NCBI RefSeq assembly: GCF_026262505.1 | Contig: NC_067207.1 | Span: 18,816,082-18,880,081 of the forward strand | Source of the DNA: Trichomonas vaginalis G3 | Taxonomy: Eukaryota; Parabasalia; Trichomonadida; Trichomonadidae | Reading direction: 5' to 3' | Length of the DNA: 64,000 nucleotides | In this document: positions 52,840 through 63,208 of the stretch, piece after piece | How the letters are laid out: every line of letters begins with the position of its first letter | Numbering within the stretch: position 1 is the first letter of the stretch | Position numbers and translations under genes: made by a program | The notes under the pieces: model-generated | The model's database searches: none | Told to the model about the DNA's origin: nothing | Seen by the model: the letters and a program-made list of their open reading frames with translations, nothing else

Positions 52840-53169
52840 TCTTTGAGACATTCCATGATTTAAGTTAAGAAGCTTTAAAAAAAATGCAAAAAAAAATTGA
52901 ATACTTTACTGGCTGGGCAAATTTGTCGCCGCCCCAGATACTTCCCACGACAATAAAATTGAGAGGTTTACATTATGACTGATCTTAGCATGCAACAATA
53001 TTACTATTCACATGTATTATAGGGTCTATTTTTCAACTTTTTAATTTATTGTAAATTTTATGTAATGTGAGTGAAACCTTAAACCACTATTTCGATTTTC
53101 TGAAGTTTACATTCTTTCAAATTTTTTTTATTTTCGAGTCGAATAACAATCTTCACTTCATTCTTTCAA

Positions 53170-54214
53170 AAAATCAACAATAATTTTGATATAATACAAG
53201 AAAAATATAATCTAAGAATTGTTACTTCTCGAATGGACAGAGTTTTTCCAAAGTTCAGAACAAAGAACAAATTACTCGATGAAAAACGAAAAACTTAGTT
53301 CAAACGATCATAACTACTACATCTACTTTTGTAATTTTGTCACATTACTCACAGAAGGTGCCATTAACTTTATGACTTCGAAAGATACAACGAAAACTCT
53401 TATTGAAACAACAAATTTTAATAATTGTACTAATACTAAAGGAAAAGGAGGAAGTTTATACTTCTCCACAGAAGGCGAATGTGTCCAAAATCGAATTTGT
53501 AATTTAAATTCTAATTCTGCTTTAAGAGGTATGTATTGTTGGGTTGATGTCAGTAACATTGCTAAACATAAAAATAAAATATTAAACTCTTCTATTTCTC
53601 AAAGTGGAAATTTATATAAAGATAAAGAATCGAATATTGTTCTAATCAATGGAGAAATTGAAATAAATTCTATAAATATCTCTTTTGCTGATATATATAG
53701 TAATTCTTTATTCGGCGCATCCTCCTATAGTTCTTCATCGAGAGCATTATTTTCTACATTTAGTAATAATACTGATCATGAACCATTGAATAGCTATCTT
53801 GATTATTTTTCTGATTCATCAGAAACATTTTTGATTAAGTCATGTAACTACTTAAGTAACAATTTACATGTAATAGTAAGTTCTTGGAATGCATATGTTA
53901 ATGTAGTTAATTGTAATTTCATCAATAACACAGTTAGAAATGAGTATTTTCGTCAAAATTCTGATGACTTTGGTAGTATTATAATTGATGGATGTTATTT
54001 TGATGAAAGGAATCTTAAAACAGATGGACAAGTTAATATCAAAAACAATGAAGCAAATCCAATTAAAATAGAATTTCCAAAATTATCTTGTGAATTTGAT
54101 ATTCCTAAATCAAAGAATGAAGTAGGAAATAAAACCATATATTTCAAGAGAAAGAAAAAATTCTTCAAAAATCTTCATTTTATGTTCTTTCAATCATTTT
54201 TTATTATTTCGTGA
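53170..54214 (+). pseudogene. Beta-helix-like surface protein family, copy 4 (start discontinuous)
   Basis: A 331-codon frame on the plus strand with family motifs HNYYIYFCNFVTLLTEG, GGSLYFSTEGECVQ, INISFADIYSN, KSCNYLSNN, VVNCNFINN and IIIDGCYFDE, and the hydrophobic MFFQSFFIIS end. Again there is no in-frame ATG; the RIVTSRMDRVF segment is in the adjacent frame, overlapping at the same GTTTTTCC tract. It is about 12 kb from the other copies and in the opposite orientation. The copy is most like copy 2 at the start and copies 1/3 at the end. Confidence 0.6.
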
Positions 54215-54448
54215 AAGAAGTAAAATATATCAATATAATTTGATGCTTCTATGTTTTCTGAAGTTTATCTTTATAATGCCTTTATCATTTTATGATTTCC
54301 CATTGAATCACAGCGAATAAAAGATGATAAAGGACTAGAGTCTATATAATTCAAATTAGATAAGGGTTTGTTTCATGAATGAATATTCAAGATACAATAT
54401 TTCATATATGATATGAGTGTGTAAGATAATATATATCACAAGATTTAT

Positions 54449-55288
54449 TTACAAAACTTGGATCTGAGCCATCTTTAAGCTTTCAGATTGAACTGTTGCA
54501 GAATTATCATTGAGTTCTCTTGGTGGAACTGCAACGCGTAATTTTAATGTGGATGGTCTGTGTTGTGGGCTCAATTGAGAGATATAATTCTTAACATCTC
54601 CAATTGTAGCAGAAAGGTTAACAGTAAGTGTAAGAACCGATCTATCTGGAAGAAGGACGCGAAGTTTTGTTGTTGGTTCGCCACCAGAAGCGAAACTCTT
54701 CGATTGATTTCCTGCTGGAGCAGCTGCTGGCATTGCAGCTGGTGCTGGTCTAGCTGTACCATCGCCAATGGAATATCCCTTGCCTTGGAATGGATTAAAT
54801 GGCTTTGGTGGAGCCTTGAAATCTTTTTCACGCTGATCATCGACTTCGACATCGACAGCTTGGCGGCCATTCATCAATTCACGAGGGACTTGACCTTTCT
54901 CAACAGCTGCGAGGAACTCAGCGTTTGCTGGATCATCATTTGGACGAAATTCGCCATCATCAACAATGAAACCATTCTTGTAGAATGTAATTTTGTGCTT
55001 ATCGACGCCTTCTTCGTCTTCATCTGGGTTTCCTCCTTGAGGTTTCTGAGCATTGTTGAAAATGTTGTCAACAATACTTGCTGCATCCTTTTTCGGAGGA
55101 GCCTTAGAACCACTACGTGGACCGGAACCGTGCTGTGGGCCTGCTCTTTGGGCAGCTGGTTTTCGGACATCAGCGCCTGAAAAATATAAGTCAATGGCGC
55201 GTGCAACATCTCCATTTGCCATCTGGAGATATTGGCGTGCTGTTTCTGGATCGAGACCAGTAATTTGGCATATTTGGGCTTCTGCCAT
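54449..55288 (-). CDS. p47/UBX-domain cofactor of Cdc48 (p97)
   Basis: 279 aa. UBA-like domain at about 3-38 (QITGLDPETARQYLQMANGDVARAIDLYF), a Pro/Gly linker, SEP domain at about 95-165 (KITFYKNGFIVDDGEFRPNDDPANAEFL...GQVPREL), a Pro/Ala linker and a C-terminal UBX domain at about 205-279 (TTKLRVLLPDRSVLTLTVNLSATIGDVKNYI...REL). This is the order of p47/NSFL1C/Shp1. It binds ubiquitin by UBA and the Cdc48 N-domain by UBX, and serves Golgi membrane fusion and protein degradation. Complete, ATG start. Derlin at 62540-63208 works in the same Cdc48 pathway. Confidence 0.93.
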   Translation of the reverse strand: MAEAQICQITGLDPETARQYLQMANGDVARAIDLYFSGADVRKPAAQRAGPQHGSGPRSGSKAPPKKDAASIVDNIFNNAQKPQGGNPDEDEEGVDKHKITFYKNGFIVDDGEFRPNDDPANAEFLAAVEKGQVPRELMNGRQAVDVEVDDQREKDFKAPPKPFNPFQGKGYSIGDGTARPAPAAMPAAAPAGNQSKSFASGGEPTTKLRVLLPDRSVLTLTVNLSATIGDVKNYISQLSPQHRPSTLKLRVAVPPRELNDNSATVQSESLKMAQIQVL

Positions 55289-55650
55289 TTATAAAAATTG
55301 TAAAAAATTTTCCTACGAAAAAGTGCCAAAATTTTTCCTTTTGACTATTGTCAAAAATAATTTTCATAAAAGTGAAGTATCAATACCAAAAAAAAGTTTC
55401 TCTCTCTTTATTGAAGACAACTTTATGAACATAATAATTATTACAAGTCTCTCTCTTTATTGAACACACACTCATAAATGTCTGTTCTAAAATATTTTGA
55501 ATTAACAAATCCAATATGAGAGTTTAATACTATTGGCATGTGAGCATCTCAATTCTCTCAATTTTTGAGAACAAGATGCGAGAAATACAAAAAACACGTT
55601 TAATTCTGAATAAAAATCAAAAATTAAGCTTTTTAGTTAATTGTCAATAT
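55289..55650. other. Intergenic stretch
   Basis: AT-rich. The p47 5' side and the ankyrin 3' side. Repeated TCTCTCTTTATTGAA occurs near 55400 and 55449; no gene. Confidence 0.45.
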
Positions 55651-56817
55651 CTAACAAGAAAGGAGTTTTTCTATTTCAGAAAATCCTTTTCTTTTAGCAA
55701 TATCAAGAGCTGTCTCACTATGTTTATTTTTTGTTTTGGTATCTGCACGAGATGAAATAAGGAATTTGACTATTTCAGCATCTCCGCGTTCTGCAGCATT
55801 ATGAATCGGAGTTTTTCCATTTCCATCAATTGCATTGACATTTGCACCTTTTGAAATAAGAAACTGTATTGTTTCAATACTTCCGTACATTGCTGAAAAA
55901 TGAAGAGCAGTTTCTCCATTTTCATCTTTATAATTAACCTTTGCACCATGTATCATGAAATAAATATTAAGTAGTTTTATGTTGAATAATGATGCATAAA
56001 TAAAGCATTTGCTGATATTATTATTTTTTTCTAAGCCAAGAAACAATGCTTGAAGGTTTTTATGAAGACTGCATTGGAGTAAATCAATTTCAATGTCATA
56101 GTCATAAGCAAGATGTATGACACGATTCATATTGTGTGTAATAATGGCATAATTCATGCATTGTTTGTTTGGTTTTTGTGATTTCCAACATTCCTTTGAA
56201 ATACTTGAATTTTCATTTAAATATGAAAAACAAAGACATGTTTCTGTTATTTCTGAATTGAATTGGGTCCTTAAATACTTAAAACAATTAGCAGAACCAT
56301 GATAACAACATATTTCAAGTAATGAATATCTATCAGAACTTACTGGATAAAAATCACTTTTTAGTTTTTGATCTTTATCAAACTCTTCTTTTTCTGTGAA
56401 TGTGATTAACTTTTCTTTGTCATCATTCATGATTGCATTGTATATCGTGTTTTCTTCATGAACTTCAAATGAAATATCAATGGAATCATTATTTTTGAAA
56501 TAATTATGTTCCGAATCCAAGATAACACCATATTGTTTATAAATATAGTAGTCAAAAAGTGTTGAAATGCCTTTGCACTCTCGTGGATGATAATCCTCGT
56601 AAATTAGTTTGGCAAATGTTAAATATGACTTGAGAAAGCGATTATTATACCGAACAATTTCCGAGACGTCTTTTAGAATATTTTTCGGAGAATATTTCAT
56701 TGATTCAAGTACAGCTGATTTGAATTCTGTGTAAATAAATTTTATCTCTGCTTCGTTATTGGTTTTTAGACGGTAAAGCATTTCATATGAGTTCATAAAG
56801 GGGATAAAATTACACAT
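55651..56817 (-). CDS. DUF3447 ankyrin-repeat protein
   Basis: 388 aa from the ATG at 56817. N-terminal DUF3447 region: SYEMLYRLKTNNEAEIKFIY, NNRFLKSYLTFAKLIYEDY, DISFEVHEENTIYNAIMNDD, SLLEICCYHGSANCFKYLR. Three C-terminal ankyrin repeats follow (about 290-388, GETALHFSAMYGSIETIQFLISKGANVNA). The frame stays open upstream with family-like residues (DSNFSDVREFRPSDRYDELM) and begins after a TGA with ATA, where an ATG would be expected in the family. So either the start codon was lost to ATA or translation begins at 56817. Ankyrin scaffold, binding partner unknown. Confidence 0.8.
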   Translation of the reverse strand: MCNFIPFMNSYEMLYRLKTNNEAEIKFIYTEFKSAVLESMKYSPKNILKDVSEIVRYNNRFLKSYLTFAKLIYEDYHPRECKGISTLFDYYIYKQYGVILDSEHNYFKNNDSIDISFEVHEENTIYNAIMNDDKEKLITFTEKEEFDKDQKLKSDFYPVSSDRYSLLEICCYHGSANCFKYLRTQFNSEITETCLCFSYLNENSSISKECWKSQKPNKQCMNYAIITHNMNRVIHLAYDYDIEIDLLQCSLHKNLQALFLGLEKNNNISKCFIYASLFNIKLLNIYFMIHGAKVNYKDENGETALHFSAMYGSIETIQFLISKGANVNAIDGNGKTPIHNAAERGDAEIVKFLISSRADTKTKNKHSETALDIAKRKGFSEIEKLLSC

Positions 56818-58779
56818 CAATTCATCATATCGATCTGAGGGTCTAAATTCTCGGACATCTGAAAAATTTGAATCTGATATTCAATACAAATTAGCAATTT
56901 GATTAAAACACTATCTTCTTCTTCCTCCACATTATTTTTTTTTAAATAATTTTTTGAGTTTTAAAAAGTGACATTAGAAATATTCTCATTTTACAAGCAT
57001 TAATATTGGAGATAGCATTTTGCCTCATATGAGTTAATTTTTACTACAAAAAAAGGTACATTCACTATTTTTGACAAAATTTTAAATTTTCATGGGGTTG
57101 TAAATCTTATAATAACTAGATGAATAAGGAATGAATCCCAGTATAATGTGCATCATTATATTAAACACTATATGTAAGGCTAATGATTCTATTAACACTT
57201 ATGAAGATCTATAGTATTTGAGCAGATAAATTTGATAATTTCCAAAACTCTTATATTTCAAAATTAAAGTGTGCGAATGCATTTAAATGAGAGCAAAAAG
57301 AGATTGATGCTGTTAAAACTAGGTGTTAATTTGCAATTATTTCGCATCACAAGAACTACCCAGTAAATTCGGCTATCTTTCTTTGCAATTATTCTCCATT
57401 ATACATATAATATAATGGTTAGGGTTTGAAGAAAAGTTACTAGAGAATTATTGACTTTTGAAATAATGCAGAATTTTACTTGAAGAAATCATTAATTTAT
57501 GAGTTCCAAATTGCTAAGCATGACGAAGGATCATTAAATTTGCTACAATTAAATACACTTATTGCAGAATTAAGATTTTTGAAATTAAAGTTTGAAATAT
57601 TGCCTTTTGAATAAAAATTAAATTTTTATATAATCATGATAATATCTTATAGAAATTAAAAGAAAATATTTTAAACCATTCAAATATTTTGAATGTCTTA
57701 TCAATTTAAAATATTAAAAGATAGCTTGATTTTATCATCATTAGTTGTTATCAAAGTTTTCTTCTTTTGATGAACAACAGTAAATGATTTGTTAATTACT
57801 TGTCTTCCTTTTTCGCAGCAAAATCGAAAGTTATGATGATAATCTTGCTGTCAATTTTGAAACTCTCTGATTTACAAGTAAGCATTCCTTTGGAAAAGCA
57901 GTCCTATTCTGTTTTCAAGATATTTTAAAGCCTCCATTTCATACAATGCGCAGATCTATTCGAAATTGCAAGAACTCTCAAGAAAAATGCAGCAGCAAAG
58001 AAGATTCCATAGTTTCTAGCATCAAAAATTTACAACCTTAATACAACAGTTAAAGAGAAGCTCGAAAAGAAAATATTTAACCATAAAGCTGGAAACCATT
58101 CGATATCTACTATTGGATCTAATAAAAAGTTAATTATAACATATTTAACATGCTATTTGTTGACTTTGTTCCATTATATTACCATATATATCTTTTTGAA
58201 ATCTAAAATATTTTTACGATTTTAACCATGTGTTGTTGAAACCATATATCAATCTTAGCTAAAGTATAGTTTATGAGTCTGTCACCATCTAACGTATGAA
58301 TTTTCAAAAATGTCAAATATGTTCATTTTTTCTGTAGATTCAGCCATAATTTCACGTTGTTATACTATTCAACTATTATTTAATATTTTTATCGATTTAA
58401 ATATATGATGAGATGCTTAGTTCTCCTGGAAATCGATTTTTAATCGCAATTTTAACTTTCCAAAAAAAATTCAAAAATAAAAATCCCTCTCAATTTTCTA
58501 AGTTTTATAACTCGCCAAATCTCTAGCCAAATTTTTTTTGGCCCGTATAAATATTGTTAGGCACTATATAGGGATGCTATTTATCCTATTTTCATCCCAT
58601 TTTACTGTTATCGCCTAGTGAATGTACCTTTCTACAAAAACATGAACATTGCGTCAAATGTTGTCTGTTAAAACTGTGTTAGTGATTATAGGCCATGATT
58701 GCAAAAATACAGAGACTTTCACTAAGTTTTACGGTATCATACATTTTTTACTAAATGAAAAAGTGACAAATATTTTATT
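56818..58779. other. Divergent intergenic region between ankyrin genes
   Basis: About 2 kb of AT-rich sequence. Apart from the likely 5' extension of the minus-strand gene to about 56880, nothing is seen. Confidence 0.5.
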
Positions 58780-60921
58780 ATGAATAAAGATCAATATTAT
58801 GAAGTTATGGCATTATGCAAAGATTATTACGAAATATTCAATACATTATACAGACTAAATACAACTAACCAATCCGAACTTACCAAAATTTATCAAGATA
58901 TCAATAGCATATTAATTAAAACTAAATTATTAGAGCCCTCTGAGCGTCTTGATATAATATCAACTGCATCTGAATACAATTGTCGTTATTTTAAATCGTA
59001 TTGGACTTTATACAAAATGATTTATGAAAATGATCCAGAAAAAGTGTTATCTAACTCATTTCTTTTCAATTACTTTGCTAATAAAGAGTATGAACTCGGA
59101 ATAGATGAAGAACTTAACGAATATGATTCCAAAGACTATATTTTAGATGTTCATGAAGAAAACACAATTTTCAGAGCTATAATGGATGATGACGCAAAAT
59201 CATTTGAAACATTTATTAATAGTGATGGATTTAATATAAATCAAAAACTAAAAAGCAAATTTTATCCTTATAATATACAAAATGATAATCAATACTCATT
59301 ACTCGAGTTATGTTGTTTTCATGGTTCTGTAAATTGTTTTAAGATATTAAGATCAAAATTTCAATCAGAAATCACGTACAGCTGTCTTCAATTTTCATTT
59401 CTTGGGAGAAATAATGAAATCATAAGTGAATGCTTGAAATGTCAAACACCAGATAAATATTGTATGGAATATGCAATTATTTCCCACAATATTGAATATA
59501 TAAAATTTCTAATGAACGAATATAAAATAGAAATTGATGAAAGAGAATGCAGATATAACAATAATCTTCAAGCACTCTTACTATGCATAGAGCAAATTGA
59601 TGATATCAATATTTCTTTTATTTATTCATTAGAGATTGATTTTCCTCCTCTTTGGGAATATTTTTTAAATCATGATGCAGACATTAATGCACGTGATAAT
59701 AATGGAAGTCCAGCACTATTTCGACAAGTTATGTATAACAGAAAGAAAGCAGTAGAATTTCTTCTTATTCATGGTGCTGATGTTAACATAATTGATAAAG
59801 ATTCTAGCCTAACATCAATTAATGAAACAGCATTTGGGAACAGATTTGACATCGCAAAAATTCTCATCTCTTTTGGTGCCGATCTTAATTCTAAAGATTT
59901 AAACGGAAGAACGGCTCTCATTACTTCTGCTTTATATAATTCCTTTGAAATATCAGAACTATATGTAAAATCTGGAATAGATATAAATGCTAAAGATGAT
60001 TCCGGTAATACAGCTCTTGATTGGGCCATTTACAATTATTCTGAAAAGTTAATGATTTTTTTGCTTGATAATGGAGCCGATGCTAATTCCAAAGATTCTC
60101 GAGGCTGCACAGCTCTTCATTATTGCTCATCTAATGGATATAATGAACAAATAGAGATTCTTCTTTCTTATGGTGCAGATATCAATTCAAAAAACAATTA
60201 TGGAGAAAGCGTTCTTCATAGCGCTGCAGAATATGAGCATCCTAAAACAATTGAACTTCTCATTTCACATGGAGCAGAAGTCACGGCAACTGATTGCAAT
60301 GGGAAAACTGCACTTCACGTTGCAGCAGAACATGGATGTGTAGAAAATGCAGAAATCCTAATTCTACATGGCATAGATATTAATGCTAAAGACTATAATG
60401 TAAAGACGTCTCTACATAAAGCAACAGAAAAGGACAGAGTTCAAATGATACGATTCCTCATTTCTCATGGTACTGATATTAATTCAAAAGATAATAATGG
60501 TGATACTGCTCTTCATTATGCAGCAGCAAAATAGGCGAAAGATGTTGTTGAACTTATATTATCAAATGGCGCAGATATCAACTCAAAAGATTATAATGGG
60601 GCCACAGCTCTTCATTATGCTGTTTCTTCTTTTTCATTAGAAAGTGTCAAAATTCTAATTCTACAAGGGGCAGAGGTCAATTCCAAAGATAATAATGGAA
60701 ATACCCCTCTTCATTATTCAGCTTCTTCTTCTACCATAGCTACTCGTTATATAGCTTCTTTAATACCAGAAATAGTTGAATTTCTTCTTTTACATGGTGT
60801 TGATATCAATGAAAGAAATAACGAATGGAAAACTCCATTGAATATTGCATCATCAAATAGCAATGAAAAACTGGTCAATTTATTCCTTTCACATATTTCA
60901 TCAATCAATGAACAAAAATAA
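58780..60921 (+). pseudogene. DUF3447 ankyrin-repeat gene with an in-frame TAG
   Basis: From the ATG, 584 aa contain a DUF3447 region (about 1-290: NTLYRLNTTNQSELTKIYQ, CRYFKSYWTLYKMIYEND, VHEENTIFRAIMDDD, SLLELCCFHGSVNCFKILR) and about nine ankyrin repeats. A TAG at 60532-60534 (AAAK-stop-AKDVVELIL) is followed in the same frame by 128 more codons with further repeats up to TAA at 60919. The reading beyond the stop is clean, so the nonsense change is recent, or the 584-aa form is what is now made. The first part is intact and likely still expressible. Confidence 0.8.
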
Positions 60922-61210
60922 ATGAAGTATTTAACAGAGACAATATAACATTTCTTAATACATCAAATGAAATTTTCAAGAAAACAAGGATTTGCCAAAT
61001 TTAGAAGAAACCTCCTTTCCACAAATATCCAATATATTCTTGTGTTTGTTTTATATCATAAGATATTCATACATAGACCTTTAATAAACATATATAGATC
61101 AAAAATATTTAAAATTTCAATGTTCTGAAAATTTTCAAACTCTTTTTCATGATTAGAACCTAATGAAAACGTAAATTAAATATTAATTATTAATTTCTGT
61201 TCAGCAATAG

Positions 61211-62482
61211 ATGTTGTTTATAATGCATGGATACAGAACGTGTTTTGAATTTATTTTAACTCAATTTATTTCATTATTTATGATGAATATTTCTCTGAAG
61301 CATCTAACTTTACAAAATTTATATGGACACTCCGATTTCATTAGCACATCTGCGTATAAAAACGCTGTTTTTAGTAGATGCAATGTTAGAAATTCATTTC
61401 GAGGCTTTTTATTAGATTCAAAATTATCAAAAACAGAATTTTCATCAAGTATATTCAAAAACTTTCTTACAACAGTCGTAAAAACTCAAGAACAAGATTA
61501 TTATAATCAAACAATTAATAAATACTTAGTTAATATTGAAAACCCATTAAATTTCACGAAATGCACATTTTACGGTATCAAATCATTAACCTATGGTAGT
61601 TGCATAAACACTTGCAAGCCATTATACTTAGATTCTTGTTTATTTTATGATCTTCAAGCTCTTAACGGAGGAGTTATTTATTCGATGTCTAATGTAGACA
61701 TCAAACACAGTACTTTCAATTCGTGTTCTGCATTCGAAACGGCCGGAGTCCTTAAGCAAGTTGGAGATAACACTACATCTCTCTTAATTACTTCATCTTC
61801 TTTTGATAAAAATGAGGCGAAGACATTTGGATGCCTGTACAGATGGTCACATAAATGGTGCAATATTCAAATGTCAAACTATACAAATATAAAAGCTTCA
61901 GATTGCGTTGGCGTTATGGAGATCGCAAGCACAGATTTCGATATGTACTATTGCACCTTTCGAAAATGTCAGGCATTGGTCAATAATGGCTGTGTTTTGG
62001 TTCGTGGACCACATCATTGCGAAATTTGGCGAAATATTTTTGTTTCTGTCAAACACAATTCAGAATCATATGTCACTGCAGCTGCTGTTTATATTGCTGA
62101 TGCTGTTGTAACGTCCAGAGTAGCTTATTCGATATTCCAAGATACATCTAGCACTTATGTCGTATCTGCAGGCAACAATGGTAAATTAAATGTATTAGGA
62201 TGCATATTCTCATCATCTCGTAGCGTCATTTGGGTATTTAAGAGAGTTATGATCACAGATTGCAAATTTAATACAAGAGTTCTTTATCCAACCTTTATTC
62301 CCGATGTTCTCTTGAATGCAATGCAAACTCCCTCTGATACCAATATGAATATCTCATTTTTGAATATAAGTTACAATAATCTCGGAATTGCGTTCTTATT
62401 ATCCGTTGCAGGAACAATAGCTTTGTCAATTATTCAGCATAAAGCTGTCCAATATATTAATCATCATAAGAAATCTTTGTAA
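61211..62482 (+). CDS. Beta-helix-type surface membrane protein
   Basis: 423 aa, with a hydrophobic N-terminal stretch (FEFILTQFISLFMMNISL, about 12-29) that could be a signal anchor. The body is a series of short Cys-rich strand units (FTKCTFYGI, LDSCLFYDL, IKHSTFNSCSA, MYYCTFRKCQA, NVLGCIFSSS) as in Pmp-like right-handed beta-helices. A C-terminal membrane helix (LGIAFLLSVAGTIALSII, about 389-406) and a short basic tail follow. Unlike the four copies at 34019-39847 and 53170-54214, it has a normal ATG and is intact. Its sequence is distinct, so it belongs to a separate branch. Likely surface-exposed. Confidence 0.75.
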   Translation: MLFIMHGYRTCFEFILTQFISLFMMNISLKHLTLQNLYGHSDFISTSAYKNAVFSRCNVRNSFRGFLLDSKLSKTEFSSSIFKNFLTTVVKTQEQDYYNQTINKYLVNIENPLNFTKCTFYGIKSLTYGSCINTCKPLYLDSCLFYDLQALNGGVIYSMSNVDIKHSTFNSCSAFETAGVLKQVGDNTTSLLITSSSFDKNEAKTFGCLYRWSHKWCNIQMSNYTNIKASDCVGVMEIASTDFDMYYCTFRKCQALVNNGCVLVRGPHHCEIWRNIFVSVKHNSESYVTAAAVYIADAVVTSRVAYSIFQDTSSTYVVSAGNNGKLNVLGCIFSSSRSVIWVFKRVMITDCKFNTRVLYPTFIPDVLLNAMQTPSDTNMNISFLNISYNNLGIAFLLSVAGTIALSIIQHKAVQYINHHKKSL

Positions 62483-62539
62483 TTTTTGTTTTTTATATAA
62501 AAAAATTGTGTTTTTTTAAAATAATATTACAAACATTTT

Positions 62540-63208
62540 TTATACAAACAATTTTTCAACATACTCGAAAGCTTGGTTGAGCCACTTTGGAGCTCCAATG
62601 AATTTCTTTCCAAATCTGACGTTTGTAACGTCATGGAAGTAGAAGTAGAGATGGCCTAAAACAATACCGATGACATTTGGAATCATGCCCCAGAAGCCCT
62701 GGCGATAATAGTTCATAGCAGTGTAGGCAAATGGAGCGTAGGCGGCCTTGATGTTAATTGGAAGGCCCATGATCTGCATGGACATGTTGCCATGATGCTT
62801 TGTCCAATAATAGAGGCAAGTCAAAGTAATGATTGGACCGAAGAAGACTTCACGTGTGAAAACGGAAGAAAGGATACTTGAGATAGATACGTAAAGGAGG
62901 AATACAACGAATTCAGCTGGCTTTCTTCCGAAAAGATCAACTTCAATAAGTGAAGCAAAGTTAGCGAAGGATAACAAGCTGAAGAGTGTTGCTGGTACAG
63001 CTGGACCGAAGTATAAGAGGCTTGTTATGAGTCTATAGTATTCTTGGTTCTTCATCATAAGATTGAAATCGAAGTAGAGATCTAATGGGCTAGCAAGCTT
63101 TATAACTTGAAGATACATGATAAAGAGTGTACCAAGTAACCATGCGACAGTAATGGGAGCACGGGTAAGATCCATACTTGTGAAAATATTGACAAAATTT
63201 CCCGACAT
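62540..63208 (-). CDS. Derlin, ER-associated degradation membrane protein
   Basis: 222 aa. A DERLIN domain with several membrane helices (TVAWLLGTLFIMYLQVI, LYFGPAVPATLFSLLSF, FVVFLLYVSISSIL, FFGPIITLTCLYYW, IGIVLGHLYFYFHDV) and the family motifs EYYRLITSLLYFG and GLPINIKAAYAP (rhomboid-like, catalytically inactive). It forms part of the ER exit channel for misfolded proteins, handing them to Cdc48, whose cofactor p47 is encoded at 54449-55288. A short hairpin (CCGGCT-AAAC-AGCCGG) lies just upstream of the start. Intact. Confidence 0.93.
   Translation of the reverse strand: MSGNFVNIFTSMDLTRAPITVAWLLGTLFIMYLQVIKLASPLDLYFDFNLMMKNQEYYRLITSLLYFGPAVPATLFSLLSFANFASLIEVDLFGRKPAEFVVFLLYVSISSILSSVFTREVFFGPIITLTCLYYWTKHHGNMSMQIMGLPINIKAAYAPFAYTAMNYYRQGFWGMIPNVIGIVLGHLYFYFHDVTNVRFGKKFIGAPKWLNQAFEYVEKLFV

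Larger units (their letters stand above)
52079..52935. mobile_element. MULE-like non-autonomous transposon, 857 bp
   Basis: A 10-bp direct repeat AGATACTTCC flanks it (52069-52078 and 52936-52945). Its ends are inverted repeats of about 22 bases (GGGGGGCACAAACTTGCCCAG against GGCGGCGACAAATTTGCCCAG read from the right) with a few mismatches. A 9-10 bp target duplication is typical of Mutator-like elements. It has no ORF. Inside are two copies of a GCCACTCGCTTCGCTCGCGG-containing unit and tandem 121-bp repeats. Confidence 0.85.
51184..52998. mobile_element. TA-flanked inverted-repeat element carrying a hairpin array and a nested MULE-like insertion
   Basis: The ends are TTGTTGCATGCTAAG at 51184 and its complement at 52984-52998, with TA on both sides (51182-51183 and 52999-53000). 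Similarity goes on for about 22 bases with two mismatches. No transposase is visible. Contents are an AT-rich left part, five hairpins at 51601-51916, and a MULE-like element (52079-52935) that has inserted near the right end. Without the insertion the element would be about 0.95 kb. Confidence 0.75.

Noticed and set aside
53100-53170. Intron (GTATGT...ACTAACACACAG) joining the two frames of the surface-protein copies
   Set aside because: No trichomonad-type splice signals were found near the frame change in any copy.
57400-57430. TTAGGG-like word as telomeric repeat
   Set aside because: Single GGTTAGGGTTTG occurrence, not tandem.
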